Positions 27,311 to 39,313 of a DNA stretch of 64,000 bases are shown piece by piece. Made by a program: the position numbers and the translations under genes. The stretch covers positions 222,528-286,527 of the forward strand of contig QLIY01000043.1 in the NCBI GenBank assembly GCA_003260075.1, given 5' to 3'. Position 1 is the first letter of the stretch, and each line of letters begins with the position of its first letter. The notes under the pieces were generated by a model, which ran no database searches, was not told where the DNA came from, and saw nothing but the letters and a program-made list of their open reading frames with translations. This stretch comes from Phallusia mammillata (taxonomy: Eukaryota > Chordata > Ascidiacea > Phlebobranchia > Ascidiidae).

Positions 27311-28372
27311 ATGATTTGGGGATAGTGCAACACATTTCTTTATCACTGACAACGTACCAATCCACACCATTGATATTGTGATCCATTTACGTTACCTGTA
27401 ATCACAACAACAGTTTCATAAAAAAGTCTGCACTAAAGCAACCACGTTCTACATAGGAAGTTAGTTCTCGGTCAGCTACATGGATCACTTGTATCTAAGT
27501 ACCTCACGATAGGAAACATGTTATTTACAAGGAAACTTTAAGCGGATTTTGAAAGGTAAGTTACCCGCCCAAACAGGGAAATTGTGCATAAATATTGCAC
27601 AACAAACTAAACTGCAAATCTCCGCCCTTTCATTTGACGTTATATGTGTCACAAGACAGTAAAGACCTGCAGCTGTTGAACTTAACGTCTGGTCACGAAT
27701 CAGAAAGTAACGCAGGTCACGATCGACTTTTGACGTTAAAGGTACTTGCCACAAATCGCGACAAACGCAATATCCTACAGCCAACATACGCAACATCAAC
27801 TGCATATGACGCACAGTCGGTGGCAGAGTCAACGAACGGTCGTGGCACGCGTACAGTGGTAAAAATAAATTTATTCCCGCTTGAGGTCCTGGTTCAGTAT
27901 TAAGAACGTCACTTTCTGGCAATTAGGTGAAGCGTCACTTGGAAACATATGCGAATGGTTCCTTAATTGCTCTGTTTATGCCCAGCGAAATCAACCGCAA
28001 TTTTCCGATGAAAATCCGGTTTCCACTAATTCCAGGTCAGATTGATCTTTCGCTGCCCTTATACAAATCAAAACTTGTCGCGTTTTCAAAAACCTCACTA
28101 TGCGGAACATACACTGACCTCGGACCTATGCCGGGGTAAGCAAGTTTCCATGAAAATCGTTCAGGAACAGTCAATGAACTCAAAAAAGCATACTTGCTCT
28201 GCCTTTAAATTTAGCTATGAAGGATTTATGTCCTTGATTAAAAAACAAAATTCTTGCACTGTTATTTTACTAAATAGTGAACTAAATACAGTCGGTTCGT
28301 TATCTCATTTATATAGCATGCCATATGCTTAAACTTGGTATCAAAAAATACAGCTAACCTACATCGAGATTG
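27311..28372. other. Intergenic, no supported gene
   Basis: The minus-strand frame 27521-27922 (133 codons) is the longest here but has no recognisable domain and is overlapped by a 102-codon plus-strand frame. I see neither good splice borders nor a start context, so I leave both uncalled. Confidence 0.4.
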
Positions 28373-28380
28373 GGGTAGGT

Positions 28381-28690
28381 CAGTGCTTCTCAACTCGTTT
28401 TAGGCCATGGACCACCGGCCCAGTTAAAATAAAATCGTGGACCATTTCATTTTTGAGCAAGTTTGAAGTACGCATACGAAACAACCATTTGAACTTGAAA
28501 CATAATTCTTGTAAACCGATTTTCGAGAAGTGAGATACAATTATTAACAGCTAACATTTTGATGCTCTTTTCAACATGTAATATGCAATCATCTCTAGTT
28601 TAATACTTAATTTAGTGGACGTCTTGTGGACCACCCAAAATGTCATGATGGACCACTTGTGGTCCATGGACCACCAGTTGAGAACCACTG
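28381..28690. mobile_element. hAT-type MITE with perfect 8-bp target duplication
   Basis: A 310-bp element with ends cagtgcttctcaact and agttgagaaccactg, one mismatch between them. The 8-bp target duplication gggtaggt is perfect at 28373-28380 and 28691-28698. The inner ends repeat gtggaccac words. No transposase frame. It is related in its tips, but not its body, to the element at 3769. Confidence 0.9.
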
Positions 28691-28698
28691 GGGTAGGT

Positions 28699-31016
28699 GA
28701 AGGCTATAATTTTATTCAAATTTCAAGCTCCCTTCGCCTAGGACACAGACTAAAGCGTATTTTTACTTCGTTTCCATGGCAACTGAACATATGTAACAAA
28801 ATACTTATTTCAAACAAATTTGTGTTTGCTTTTAAAAAAGTTGGGTTAAATGTTATGATTCCTAGATATTTTTGTCTCGGGTCTCCTACAACTTTACACA
28901 GTCGTAGAACATACTACGTATTAGATTGTTTCTTGTATCAACTGAAGGATCACAAAGGTGACAAATCAAGCGATTCTAATGCTTAAATCAAAACAGATTT
29001 CTAAACGTGATTTGCTCCCGCGGTAAACACGCTCATATAATGTTTACAGTCATGTCACATCATTTTGACGTGAGATTTACAACTAGACGTCGGGCTAAAT
29101 TTATCTTACCCATTAGAACCAATTACCGATCTCGTTTCTATGAAATTGTCTGCCACTGGCTGGTTTGCCTTAGCGTTCTAAATCTGGACATTTAATAGCG
29201 CTTTTATTTGAATCGTTCAAGTGCCTGGCAGCATGAGAAAATATTAGAATTTCGTGTTAAACCGGCACCCATTAGCACTACATAAGTAACAATGTAGAGC
29301 ACATGTTTAAACTGATAGTTGTGTCAAAAAATTGTTCTGTTTGTTCCAAATTGAATTTGACTAAAATAAAGTCCCTGCTTTATGTCAACACTTAAACCTC
29401 TTAAAGCAAAAAGTAAGAATTGGGATATGATAATCTAAGTTACTCCTTTAAAGTGTGTGTTTAGTTACCGTTCAGTTCATCACTTTGGGAGTAAACGCTT
29501 ATAGAATTCATGCAATACTGTAATTATACTGTCCGTCGTACCGATCCACAAAAACATGGAGACATATGCTCAGTTGTAAATCAAACCCTATTTCAGTCAA
29601 ATCAGCAACTTGTTTCTGCCTTTCAAACCGTTTAAACGCCGGAAATATAAACCAACGCCAAAGGCCGCCGACAAATCGGAAGCAATCGAATCAAAACGCA
29701 AAAAAGGGCGAATTACATTTTCAGCTGGCTTTACGCCGAAAAGCAATTCGTTGCTATATTAGTACGCAAAAATCGGTCACTTTCAGCCGATGTGCAGCTG
29801 CCAGTTGTCGACTAACGCACACTGTGGCCGCGCGTTAGTGACGTCACCATTGCTCTCGGAAACGCAATTTCCGTCAACAAGTAAGAGTTAAGAATGCAGA
29901 AAAACAGGAAACAGTTGCAAAACATGCGCAATGCACGGAAACATTTTACTCATAAACTTGTTGCGTACGTTTCGTGTGATGCTTTACCGATGCGTTTGGT
30001 ATGAAACCGTTACTTATTTCTGTCTTTGGCCTCTTCCTGTACGATAAAACAGAACAGTTTACTTTGCTAGGCTCGGTTGTTCACACTTTTGAAAAGGTTA
30101 AGCAGCAATCTTTGTGCACCAAACAATGACATGTTTCTGCGCTATTTTAATCGAACTGACACTATCCTAAACTCGAAACGATTTCAAACACCTCTTAATA
30201 TCTTCTTTACGCTTAACCCTATTTGAAACATCTACCTTATTGTACCCAAACCTGCAAAGTTACAAAATAACTCTTGGTCAAATGGCATACACATCTGGAA
30301 TTCATCACATTGCAAAGCCAGAACAACAATCTAGCCCCTAAAAACCACAAGTATTGGAAACGCAGCAGGCCTTCACTTCATTTCTGTAATCGCATCTATT
30401 ACACAGACATGTCTGCGAATGGAAAAATCCCAGCATCGACGGTTTTAAGACGGATTTTCCGAATGATAAATTTTATGTGTCGAAAACATTATCTGATGTG
30501 ATAAGGCTTGCGTGGTTAAAAGCATTCAAAGCCCTATACAACTGCATAAGTACAACCGAAATCGGAGGAAATTTATGTAAGCGATAGGCATACAAGGTTG
30601 ATCGAAACCTGCAAAATCCCCTGGTCTATGCTTTATCAATTGGATACGAATTGAGGTTTATAGGGTTCACTTTAAAAACGGAAATCTGAAATAGATTCCC
30701 GGTACTTTGCTCGATAATTTGTCTGTTTTATGAAACTGCGTGTTGTGAGAAAAAAAACTGTTCAGTCCGCGAACTATTAGGTACACCAAAAATATTACAA
30801 AAGGTTTGAGAACCACCAGTTGAAGTAGATGTGACACAGGTTAAACCGCAAAGAGGCAAACTAGATCCGTTCACTGACGTACCAAACCGGTTTATATGAA
30901 GCTGTTCCCCACGTTGTCCTAAGATATTATCTTACGATGCGCAAACTACTGTATATATGCGCAACAAGGGAAGCGTACGGTTGGCCAAGTACTGCAAAGA
31001 CCCAATTGAAATTCCT
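28699..31016. other. Intergenic, no supported gene
   Basis: Only short frames (up to 123 codons, partly running out of the MITE). A perfect CRE palindrome tgacgtca sits at 29839-29846 in a GC-richer patch (about 29630-29880). Near 30790-30815 the words ggtttgagaaccaccag look like a lone hAT tip without a partner. Confidence 0.4.
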
Positions 31017-31345
31017 TGTCGCCTATTTGATACGTTGCAATTCAAAATCACTGCACCAATTCAAAGGATGGGCATCGGTGATTTTTGCCACACAGACTGT
31101 AAAGATCCGGTTAAAATTTTGCTACGCTTGTAAATCGCGGTTTTAAAGGAGGTTTAACCGTAGTTATAAGTCTGGGCGGGCTTTTGGGGTCTGCTTTGGG
31201 CTTAAGTTTGAATCTAACGAGATTATTCAGGCCTAACTTCACACACGGACACTTTTGTCTCCTATTTGATGCGCTGCAATTCGAAATCGTTGCACAAATG
31301 CTGACTGTGATTTTTGTCCCACAGACTGTTGAAATCAGGATTTTT
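31017..31345 (+). repeat. Diverged tandem repeat, period about 240 bp
   Basis: 31017-31115 and 31256-31345 share cctatttgat, gctgcaattc-like, tgatttttg and cacagactgt words in the same order and spacing but with many differences. Unlike the C10 duplications there is no homopolymer between them and the divergence is much higher, so this is an old genuine duplication. Confidence 0.65.
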
Positions 31346-31659
31346 TTCTTTTTATGTAAAGACTCGTTTAACAAATTTATACTCGCTTTACTGTTGGAAA
31401 CAGTTTCCGAAATGTACGAATACGTGTTTGTACAATGTAAGCATTCAAACGGTATTTATACAATATTGTTTCCAGAGACGTATTTTTTGCCATTTGATTT
31501 GAAATATAATTAATCATTGAAATGAACAAATTGCCGATTTTGACCACAAACCGCAATTAACCACAATGGGACTTATTGGCAAGGGCTTAATTGAAGGTTC
31601 TATACATCAGGCATTCAACAAATGGTTTTCCGAGTTTCAAGAGCTAACATCCACATAGT

Positions 31660-32025
31660 AACAGCACACGGCGCCACCGTACCCACCCTGAACACGTTTC
31701 CTGCTTTGGTTGGGCTATTCAACTAATCGCGTAAGCGATTACCGGCTCCAGCGCTGCCTTGACGCCCTATCTGGCCCGCTAAACGTTAAACCACCGTGTT
31801 TAACCCTTAATTGCTCGGCTTGGGCACAAATCCAGGCCTGGGTGTACCGTGGTATTGTGGCGGTCAAGTGCATAAGTCGACTGTACCATCGGCCTGGCGC
31901 CGGGCACAGGTTGATTTGTAAGCTTCCGCGAAACGCATAACGCCGTGCTGGGAAAATACACCGTGCTAAACTGACAATTAAAGGTAATTGGTGCCTTGAA
32001 AACAAGCTTCAAAGCCGAGCCGGGC
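31660..32025. other. GC-richer intergenic patch
   Basis: Noticeably GC- and CpG-richer than its surroundings (gcgccaccgt, gcgccgggca, ccgcgaaacgc). Overlapping frames on both strands have no motif. It could be a regulatory region or the edge of a degraded mobile element. Confidence 0.35.
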
Positions 32026-32304
32026 GTGAAATGCTACCTTGTAGCTACAGCACTTGCAGCAAGACCGCGTTCTGCCTTTAATCGACTGTTACGAAGGCAT
32101 TGTGGCTCTTGTGTACTCAAGTGTTGCCTTGATTGGTTAATAACACGTTGCCCGCGCCGACCCCCCCCCCGTGAAATGCTACCTTGTAGCTACAGCACTT
32201 GCAGCAAGACCGCGTTCTACCTTTAATCGACTGTTACGAAGGCATTGTGGCTCTTGTGTACACAAGTGTTGCCTTGATTGGTTAATAACTCGTTGCCCGC
32301 GCCG
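32026..32304. repeat. Tandem duplication with C10 junction (no. 10)
   Basis: Copies at 32026-32160 and 32171-32304 flank C10 (32161-32170). Differences are tctgcct/tctacct, tgtactc/tgtacac and aataaca/aataact over about 135 bases, roughly 2%. The GC-rich body shows that the phenomenon is not limited to AT-rich sequence. Confidence 0.92.
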
Positions 32305-33421
32305 CCCGTGTTATTGTATCGCAGCGGTATGACGGACGGCGGCATACAAGTTACGTGTACTGTGACATTAATCCCTTATTAAACAGCGAGAGGTCCATTG
32401 ACCGATTGGTCATTTAATGTCGGTAATTCGGTAATTATGTTAACCTAAAGTAGTGCTCAATGACTCTATATACCCGCACACAGCTGTATAAGTCAGAAAA
32501 GAAAACAAGTTCTAATTTTGTGCAAATCATGTTATACACACACACCTTTTTGTGTTATACCAATACAAATGCGCCTGCAACCGTTTTGCATGCTTGGTCA
32601 GTTAGGCATAAACTATTATTCAGTTCTTTTCCTATTTCATGAACGTTAACATGATCATCAAACCTGCATATAAAGTCCAAACTTCTCACGGTAAAGAAAA
32701 AACGGACGCTCAAAGGTTGCATCAATGAACATACAATTATACGTCTACATCTCCTTTAACCATGCAACAAGAATTTCTGAACGGCAAAGAATACTTGCAT
32801 ATGCTGCCCATTGCAATTTGGGACAGTTTACAGTTCAAATCTGCGCGGAACACAACCACCACATTTCCATTGACCTCGTTCCCTTATTTGCGTTTTTATG
32901 ATAAGCTTTTCCAATAACCAGAATAGCTGAAAACTGTAATGTGAGCAAAAGCAACACTAAGTGGACCTATGAGCAAAATCTCGCAAATGTGCCAGCGACA
33001 CGCCTGCCTCGTAACGCGCAATTGAGACAGAACACAAACAAACAAACAGCCACCCCCTGCAGATCAAGACGACCCAGCGGGTCGTTGTTTGATTTTTTCT
33101 TCAAGTCGGTCGCAAATCAGGCGTTTAACTTGACTTCACACAGTTACGGGCCGGTTGCTGTGAAGTTTGTGCGAATCTTTGTGAAACTAAAATGATGGCG
33201 GTGAAGGCGAGCAAATTTGCGCAGGCGAAAACACAAATAATGGAGCGCTATACGACACGAGACTTGTCACTGTTTATTTGACAAACTGGCAAACTTCAAT
33301 TGCATATTTTCATGAGGATTACTGATTCTCCATGCATATATCAATGTGTATTTGCATGTTTTGTTGGCTAAAAAGTAAACGGTATTTGTGCTTGGGCAAG
33401 AAAATATAAGTTCTGCTTTGG

Positions 33422-33668
33422 ATGATGCAGCAGCGAATATAAGGAATAAGTAACAGCTTACTGAGCTTTGGACCTATTTTGGGATGCTCTCTCTTACTGA
33501 GAGATACACAATGCAGTTGCATTTTCGGTAAACACAAAACCCCCCCCCCATGATGCAGCAGCGAATATAAGGAATAAGTAACAGCTTACTGAGCTTTTGA
33601 CCTATTTTGGGATGCTCTCTTTAACTGAGAGATACACAATGCAGTTGCATTTTCGGTAAACACAAAAC
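33422..33668. repeat. Tandem duplication with C10 junction (no. 11)
   Basis: Copies at 33422-33539 and 33550-33668 flank C10 (33540-33549). About three substitutions in 118 bases (cttTGG/cttTTG, ctctTACT/ctTTAACT). It ends 11 bases before the next duplication starts. Confidence 0.92.
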
Positions 33669-33679
33669 ATTGCACAAGA

Positions 33680-34104
33680 TATCTCCAGTGCATCAATTTT
33701 GTGATGCTCATTTGTTTGTTGTGGCTTTATAAGGCACGAGAGGTGTATATTTCCTCTGTACGTTACTGACGCAGTTTCGTTGTGTGTTGTGTAAAATCTA
33801 TTAGTTTGCTGATGAACAGAAAGTAACGCTATACAAGGCAATAAATAAAGCAATACTTTCTAATTGCTCACAGATCTTGATTAAAAACTTCCCCCCCCCC
33901 TATCTCCAGTGCATCAATTTTGTGATGCTCATTTGTTTGTTGTGGCTTAATAAGGCACGAGAGGTGTCCTCCGTATATTACTGACTCAGTTTCGTTGTGT
34001 GTTGTGTAAAATCTATGAGTTTGCTGATGAACAGAAAGTAACGCTATACAAGGCAATAAATAAAGCTATACTTTCTAATTTCTCGCAGATCTTGATTAAT
34101 AACT
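33680..34104. repeat. Tandem duplication with C10 junction (no. 12)
   Basis: Copy 1 is 33680-33890, the C10 run 33891-33900 and copy 2 33901-34104. Copy 2 lacks a few bases (gtgtccTCCG versus gtgtatattTCCTCTG) and has several substitutions, so divergence is near the top of the range seen in the window. Confidence 0.92.
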
Positions 34105-34955
34105 GTTTTATTGATGATATTTTCGGCACAAGTATGATATATAACATATTGTCAAGTTTATCATACAGTCGATCAAAGGCGGTTTTATGCATTCGTTTTA
34201 TCTCGAAAAAGCCTTCGAAAGTGAAAACTAAAGCGGGCCTGGGGGATTTCTTAGGTTGTGCCCAAAATTGTACCCATTTTTATCAATAAACTACCAACAC
34301 TTGATTTTCTACTGCAAAATTTAACAATATTGTCAACATGATCAGTCACAGTTAGGCTAAACACAAAGACAACAATAATTGCAAAATCATATTATCTTTC
34401 TACATCTGCCGAAACAGACAGAGTTGTGATTATTATGGCGCCCATACCACTTCATTCTGTCAATCCCAATCTTAACGTATCGATTATAAGGGCCTCACAC
34501 CGGACCACGAAGCGCTGTCTTAATAGGTCGTAATTGCTGAATAAATATTAACTCAGTCGTCTGCAGTTTGCCAGTAACGACTAAGCAAGTATCACCCGAT
34601 ACCCAATAATATATATGTACTCACACCCCATTCAATTGCTGGATCGTATTGACCTGTGAACGTGCTATTAAACAGCTATCACTATCTAACTGTCGATGTG
34701 TTGAAAGTAAAGGTATTAACTAATTTCTATGGCCGCGTTTGACGTAACACTGCAAGTCGCGTTTGAATCGAGAAGTGTCAATCAAAAGGGTAGTTGGGTT
34801 TGGCCATTGAAACAAAACTAAAGGTGTTTTTTAAGCATTACAGACATCAATTCATGTGACTTGAGAAGGGTGGCGCACACGCATATATGGATCATGGTAT
34901 GTTGACTGTAAGCTTGGAAAATATCAAATTAAATCGCCAAATTTGCACAAGACAA
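34105..34955. other. Intergenic, no gene seen
   Basis: AT-rich with no frame, RNA gene or repeat that I can support. Confidence 0.45.
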
Positions 34956-35119
34956 ACAACTATTTTACGCAGCACATTAAATACAAAGTTCGTGCAAGTC
35001 TATTTGCAAATTTGTAGAGTTAAATACCGTACCCCCCCCCCACAACTATTTTACGCAGCACATTAAATACAAAGTTCGTGCAAGTCTATACATTGCAAAT
35101 TTGTAGAGTTAAATACCGT
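34956..35119. repeat. Tandem duplication with C10 junction (no. 13)
   Basis: Copies at 34956-35031 and 35042-35119 flank C10 (35032-35041). Copy 2 carries a small insertion (ctatacattgcaaa versus ctatttgcaaa); otherwise the copies match. Confidence 0.9.
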
Positions 35120-35250
35120 TTATGTCCTGGACTACGAAACAAAATATAAATGTTACAAAAACGCTGCATTTCCATGCACTGGTCATTACCACCAAATGCC
35201 TAGCCATTACCGTAATAACCTTGGTTTGTTCTTGCTCTACAATCTACACT

Positions 35251-35521
35251 AGTGGTTCTCAAACTTTTTAAGCATGCGGCGCATCAAATAACTAAAATTT
35301 TCTTCCGCGGCACACTTCGCAGGTAAACATAACAAAAGTTGTTCAAAGAATGTTAACTTTCAACTTTATTGTGGTGCTTTTCATTACCAATGACAAAAAT
35401 ATTCTTTTAAACTTTGTTATGCACACCAGTATTTCGCCATGAAAACACCAGGGAATGTTTGCACTTTAAAATACGAAATGCTTCGTCACGGCACAATTGA
35501 CAATCTCTCACGGCACACTCA
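35251..35521. mobile_element. Degraded hAT-type MITE
   Basis: The left tip agtggttctcaaacttttt and internal gcggc and cggcacac words match the style of the 3769 element. The right tip is not recognisable and no target duplication can be matched, so this is an old or truncated copy. The end coordinate is approximate. Confidence 0.6.
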
Positions 35522-35568
35522 CTGATCTACATGCTTAAAACGGATTCCTAACCTTTTCTACGTAATGG

Positions 35569-35588
35569 CCCCCCCCCCCCCCCCCCCC
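35569..35588. repeat. Run of 20 C without flanking duplication
   Basis: Exactly twice the usual junction length, and the only long run in the window whose flanks are not copies of each other. It could be two adjacent 10-base placeholders around a lost contig, or a genuine homopolymer. Confidence 0.85.
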
Positions 35589-36653
35589 TTTTAAAAATAT
35601 CTAAACCTGATAAAGCATTTGCCTTAATCTGTTTATAACGCTTTAAATCCACAAAAAAACAACTTTAAAAGGATTCTACGAACGTATTTTTTATCACGTC
35701 ACTACATTTTGCGGTTATTCCCTTGCATAATGCAGCAGGGTCAGTTGACGTCACCAGTCACCGCCCATGTAAAATTCATCGTCATAACAACAAAACACTG
35801 TCTTTCGGATATTACGTCATTTCTGCAAAGGTTGACAAACCTTTGGCAGATACCAGTAACGTAAAACAACTAACTCGTCTTATGTGTATACACATATTAC
35901 TCTATTCAAGGAAACAATAAACACCACTCTTATAAGGAAACTTCAATCAAAACTGCATTCTTAAGTATTTCAACATTAAATCTGCCTTCTATATAGAAAA
36001 AAAGCAATACAGTAAAACTGCCGACTTTTGCAAACGTAGTAACGCAAATGGTGACAGATAAAACCGCGTACAAAAAAATATGCAACATAACTTCAACACC
36101 TTTATGAATATTAATCCCTGCACGGTTGTAGCAACGTTACTACCGTTACTAATCACAATCGCCGACACTCGAGATGCCGCACTTACTAACTTCGCCACTC
36201 TAGCAAAAGCAGCACCGAAGAATTTGCTACTAAAGAGGGCTCCACAGCTTGCCAACTATTTCGTCGTTTAGACTCGCGGCATTGTTTGGTTGACCCACTT
36301 TTGTGCCGCTGGGCCCAGCAAGCACTATCCGGCTTTGTAATCCATTCTCGGCGATTCTGTGACGGTACAATACGAGGGCACTTGGCCTATTGTGTGGCGA
36401 TGTTACTAGCTGTATTTAATTGCACTTGAGCTGAAGTTTTGGACGAGCACAAAGGCCTCGTTTTGGGGTAAAATTTTAGTTACAATTGGAGATAGGTAAG
36501 GGGATAGCGGTCACATGTGCAGTTAGATAACTTTTGTTAAACCCCCAATACAGACTTATCAAACACAATTTCGCGTTAAATTGTATAGATCAAAACAGCA
36601 AAACACACGAATCGCACATCATTAGGGACTGGCCTCAATAGTTGCCACACAAG
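35589..36653. other. Intergenic, no supported gene
   Basis: Contains a perfect CRE palindrome at 35746-35753. Opposed frames at 36080-36271 (+) and 35989-36255 (-) lack motifs. No gene called. Confidence 0.4.
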
Positions 36654-36840
36654 AATACGAATTGTCCATATTTGTAAGTGGGTTTGACGAGTCCAATAGT
36701 GACCTTTTCAAGGCATACTTATTCTTAAATATTTGAAGGTTACCCCCCCCCCAATACGAATTGTCCATATTTGTAAGTGGGTTTGACGAGTCCAATAGTG
36801 GCCTTTTTAAGGCATACTTATGCTTAAATATTTGAAGGTT
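36654..36840. repeat. Tandem duplication with C10 junction (no. 15)
   Basis: Copies at 36654-36742 and 36753-36840 flank C10 (36743-36752). Differences are agtgacc/agtggcc, ttttcaa/ttttTaa and attctta/atgctta. The 84-codon minus-strand frame across it is an artefact of reading both copies. Confidence 0.92.
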
Positions 36841-37249
36841 GTAACTTTTTATGCTTTTTGTTGTGTATTTTAACAAAACACATCACATCGTGTGGGGCAT
36901 GAAGAAGAAGACGTATGGGGCACAGGTTCCGTATTTTATGTGGAAAACTTCGGTAAATTTATAAGAAAGAGCTTGGAAAATGCAAATATTAAAACACGTC
37001 AAAGGTCACCATTCAACATGCTAGAAAATTTTGTGTACATACTACAGTTAGGAAATAAGTTCTGAAAGACAATTATTAATCACTATCTGATTGTGAGTTG
37101 TACTTGTTGCTGGGTCAATTAGCCAACACATTCACAACCAAATAACAGTAACAAGTCCGTTGTAAACACAGCAATGTTTCATAAACAAAGTGCAACCACA
37201 ACGTAATTAATGATCCCTATCTGATTGCCATGATGCTCAATTATATCCA

Positions 37250-37719
37250 CGTGGTATCAGTGGCCATTAATTATTGTCGGCTATAATTGTTTTTTAGATT
37301 GTTCTACGAGATTTTATTATTAGCTGTTTGTTATAATACAAACTTATTATTTGCCAAAGATAGTAGAACTTTAAATTGCATCATAGCTCTTTTTTACTTG
37401 TACGGTTTCAAAAGCAATTAAGCTTGAAAGTTTTTACAATTTGTTAAAAAACATCTAAAGAGCCCCCCCCCCCGTGGTATCAGTGGCCATTAATTATTGT
37501 CGGCTAAAAAATGATTGTTGTACGAGATTTTATCATTAGCTGTTTGTTATAAACTTGTTATTTGCCAAAGATAGTAGAACTTTAAATTGCATCACAGCTC
37601 TTTTTTACTTGTACGGTTTCAAGAGCAAAAAACGGTAGATGAGTGAAGTGACTTTGCCAAAGCAATTAAGCTTGAAAACTTTAACAAAGTTTTTAAAATT
37701 TGTTAAAAAACATCTAAAG
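37250..37719. repeat. Tandem duplication with C10 junction (no. 16)
   Basis: Copy 1 is 37250-37462, the run C10 plus one C (37463-37473), and copy 2 extends to 37719. Copy 2 has a roughly 30-base insertion (begins aaaacggtagatg, near 37626) and lacks an 8-base piece present in copy 1, as expected of two haplotypes. Confidence 0.9.
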
Positions 37720-39187
37720 CGCGGAAAAGTCTACAAAACATCGGAAATTTTAACTGCTTAGAGCGGATTGTGAAACCTTTTAAGCCTAAATCGAACTAGA
37801 AAGTTCAAAAAGGCTATAAAGTGCGTTTTAATTTCCTGAGAAACCAGAAAAACACGCAAATACAATCACATGGGCTCTTGCAACCTTGTACGCTGGTAAT
37901 TATGCAAATAACATCTTAATATACTTTTGATAAATCAGCGCAACAGGCACATATATGCATTGACTTGTATGTAGAATAGCTGAACACAACATAAAGAAAC
38001 AGCATACAATGTTTATGTTAATACATGTCACGATGATTTATGCACTTTAATTGGTAAGCGTGCTTTCAACACTGTTGATCTTTCCAATGACAAATGATTT
38101 CAATACGTCACCACGGCATTAGTATGTTAATGTCAAATGATCATTATGTCAAAAAGCATGGGTATACTTGTTAAGTACAGTGTCGTAATGATTCAATATA
38201 TATCCTACCAAAAACTCTAATTACTGTTAAAAAAACTCAACCTTACTCAAGTGGAGTAAAAAATGTTGATGAAATTCAATGAATTATACGGGACTGGGGG
38301 GTATTCACCTGCCTATTTGATTTATTCGTTTTTTGCGACACACCAATGAACTACCAGGGTGATCATTCACAAAGAATAGCGGTTTTGGCTTGAACTAGTT
38401 TGTAGCAAGGACTAGAACTTAATTTCGGTGGTCTCTTAATAAAGACTCACTGGTGAATGACATGAGACCTAAGTATGAAGATTTGTTTTTAACACTGGCT
38501 ACGTTCCCATGCTTATGTGTTGAGAGAACGGTCATTCACTCGTACAACTGATGACCTTTTGGTCCGTTTCTATCCTGACACAACCCAAAAGCAGTTGTTT
38601 CTAATACACACACAGCATTTCCAATCATACCAAGCAGGAACAGCTCGAATATTCCCTTATAAGTCCTTACAGTACTCGTCCCTGTCTAGTTTGGCACCAA
38701 GCAGGCGGCCTCCATTACACCATCTTCGGAACAGAAATAAGTGTAAGGTGATACCCTAGGCTTGCGACCGTTATATGTCAAACTGACGAGGCCTTTCATC
38801 TTCTGCTGGCTGAAATCCGTTGTGGTTTTCGGGTGTGTGACTTACACGTGTATTGTTATGTACAAAAACATGGATGTCAATTGTGAGGTAACGTGGCGTG
38901 TATTGGTTGGATTGATGTGTACAAAGCATTTAAAAATGGCTTTTCAAGTTACATGTTGCAAGGGTGCGGGAAAAATAATTTAAAGCCCTGGAAAAATTCC
39001 GATTTTGTGTTTTTTTGCAATGATCGTTCGTTTAAAAATTAAATAAAGCAATTGATATGTTGATAAAACAAAGTGTGCTGTTTACCTTTCGTTAAAAAAA
39101 ATTATTAACATATTACCATACATTTAACAAATGTACACAAAACAAATTTTGGTAATTTTATGAATACATAAATTGGTCCGTTTATGT
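37720..39187. other. Intergenic, no supported gene
   Basis: The 80-codon frame 38517-38759 and the 73-codon frame 38762-38983 have no motif. Somewhere between here and 43.84 kb the junction homopolymers change from C to G. Confidence 0.4.
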
Positions 39188-39195
39188 ATTAATAT

Positions 39196-39305
39196 TAGAG
39201 ATGCACCGAATATTCGGTTTGCCGAATTTATTCGGCCGAATCGGCCACTTTTGCAAAGATTCGGTTTCGGCCGAATCGAAATTTCGCCGATTCGGTACAT
39301 CACTA
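39196..39305. mobile_element. Short hAT-type MITE with perfect 8-bp target duplication
   Basis: A 110-bp element, almost entirely an imperfect palindrome. The ends tagagatgcaccgaat and attcggtacatcacta are inverted repeats with two mismatches, and the interior repeats ttcggccgaat words. The target duplication attaatat is perfect (39188-39195 and 39306-39313). The tip agatgcaccgaatattcgg resembles widespread hAT elements of animals. Confidence 0.9.
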
Positions 39306-39313
39306 ATTAATAT

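Noticed and set aside
27521..27922. 133-codon minus-strand open frame
   Set aside because: No recognisable domain, an overlapping 102-codon frame on the other strand and no supporting splice or start signals.
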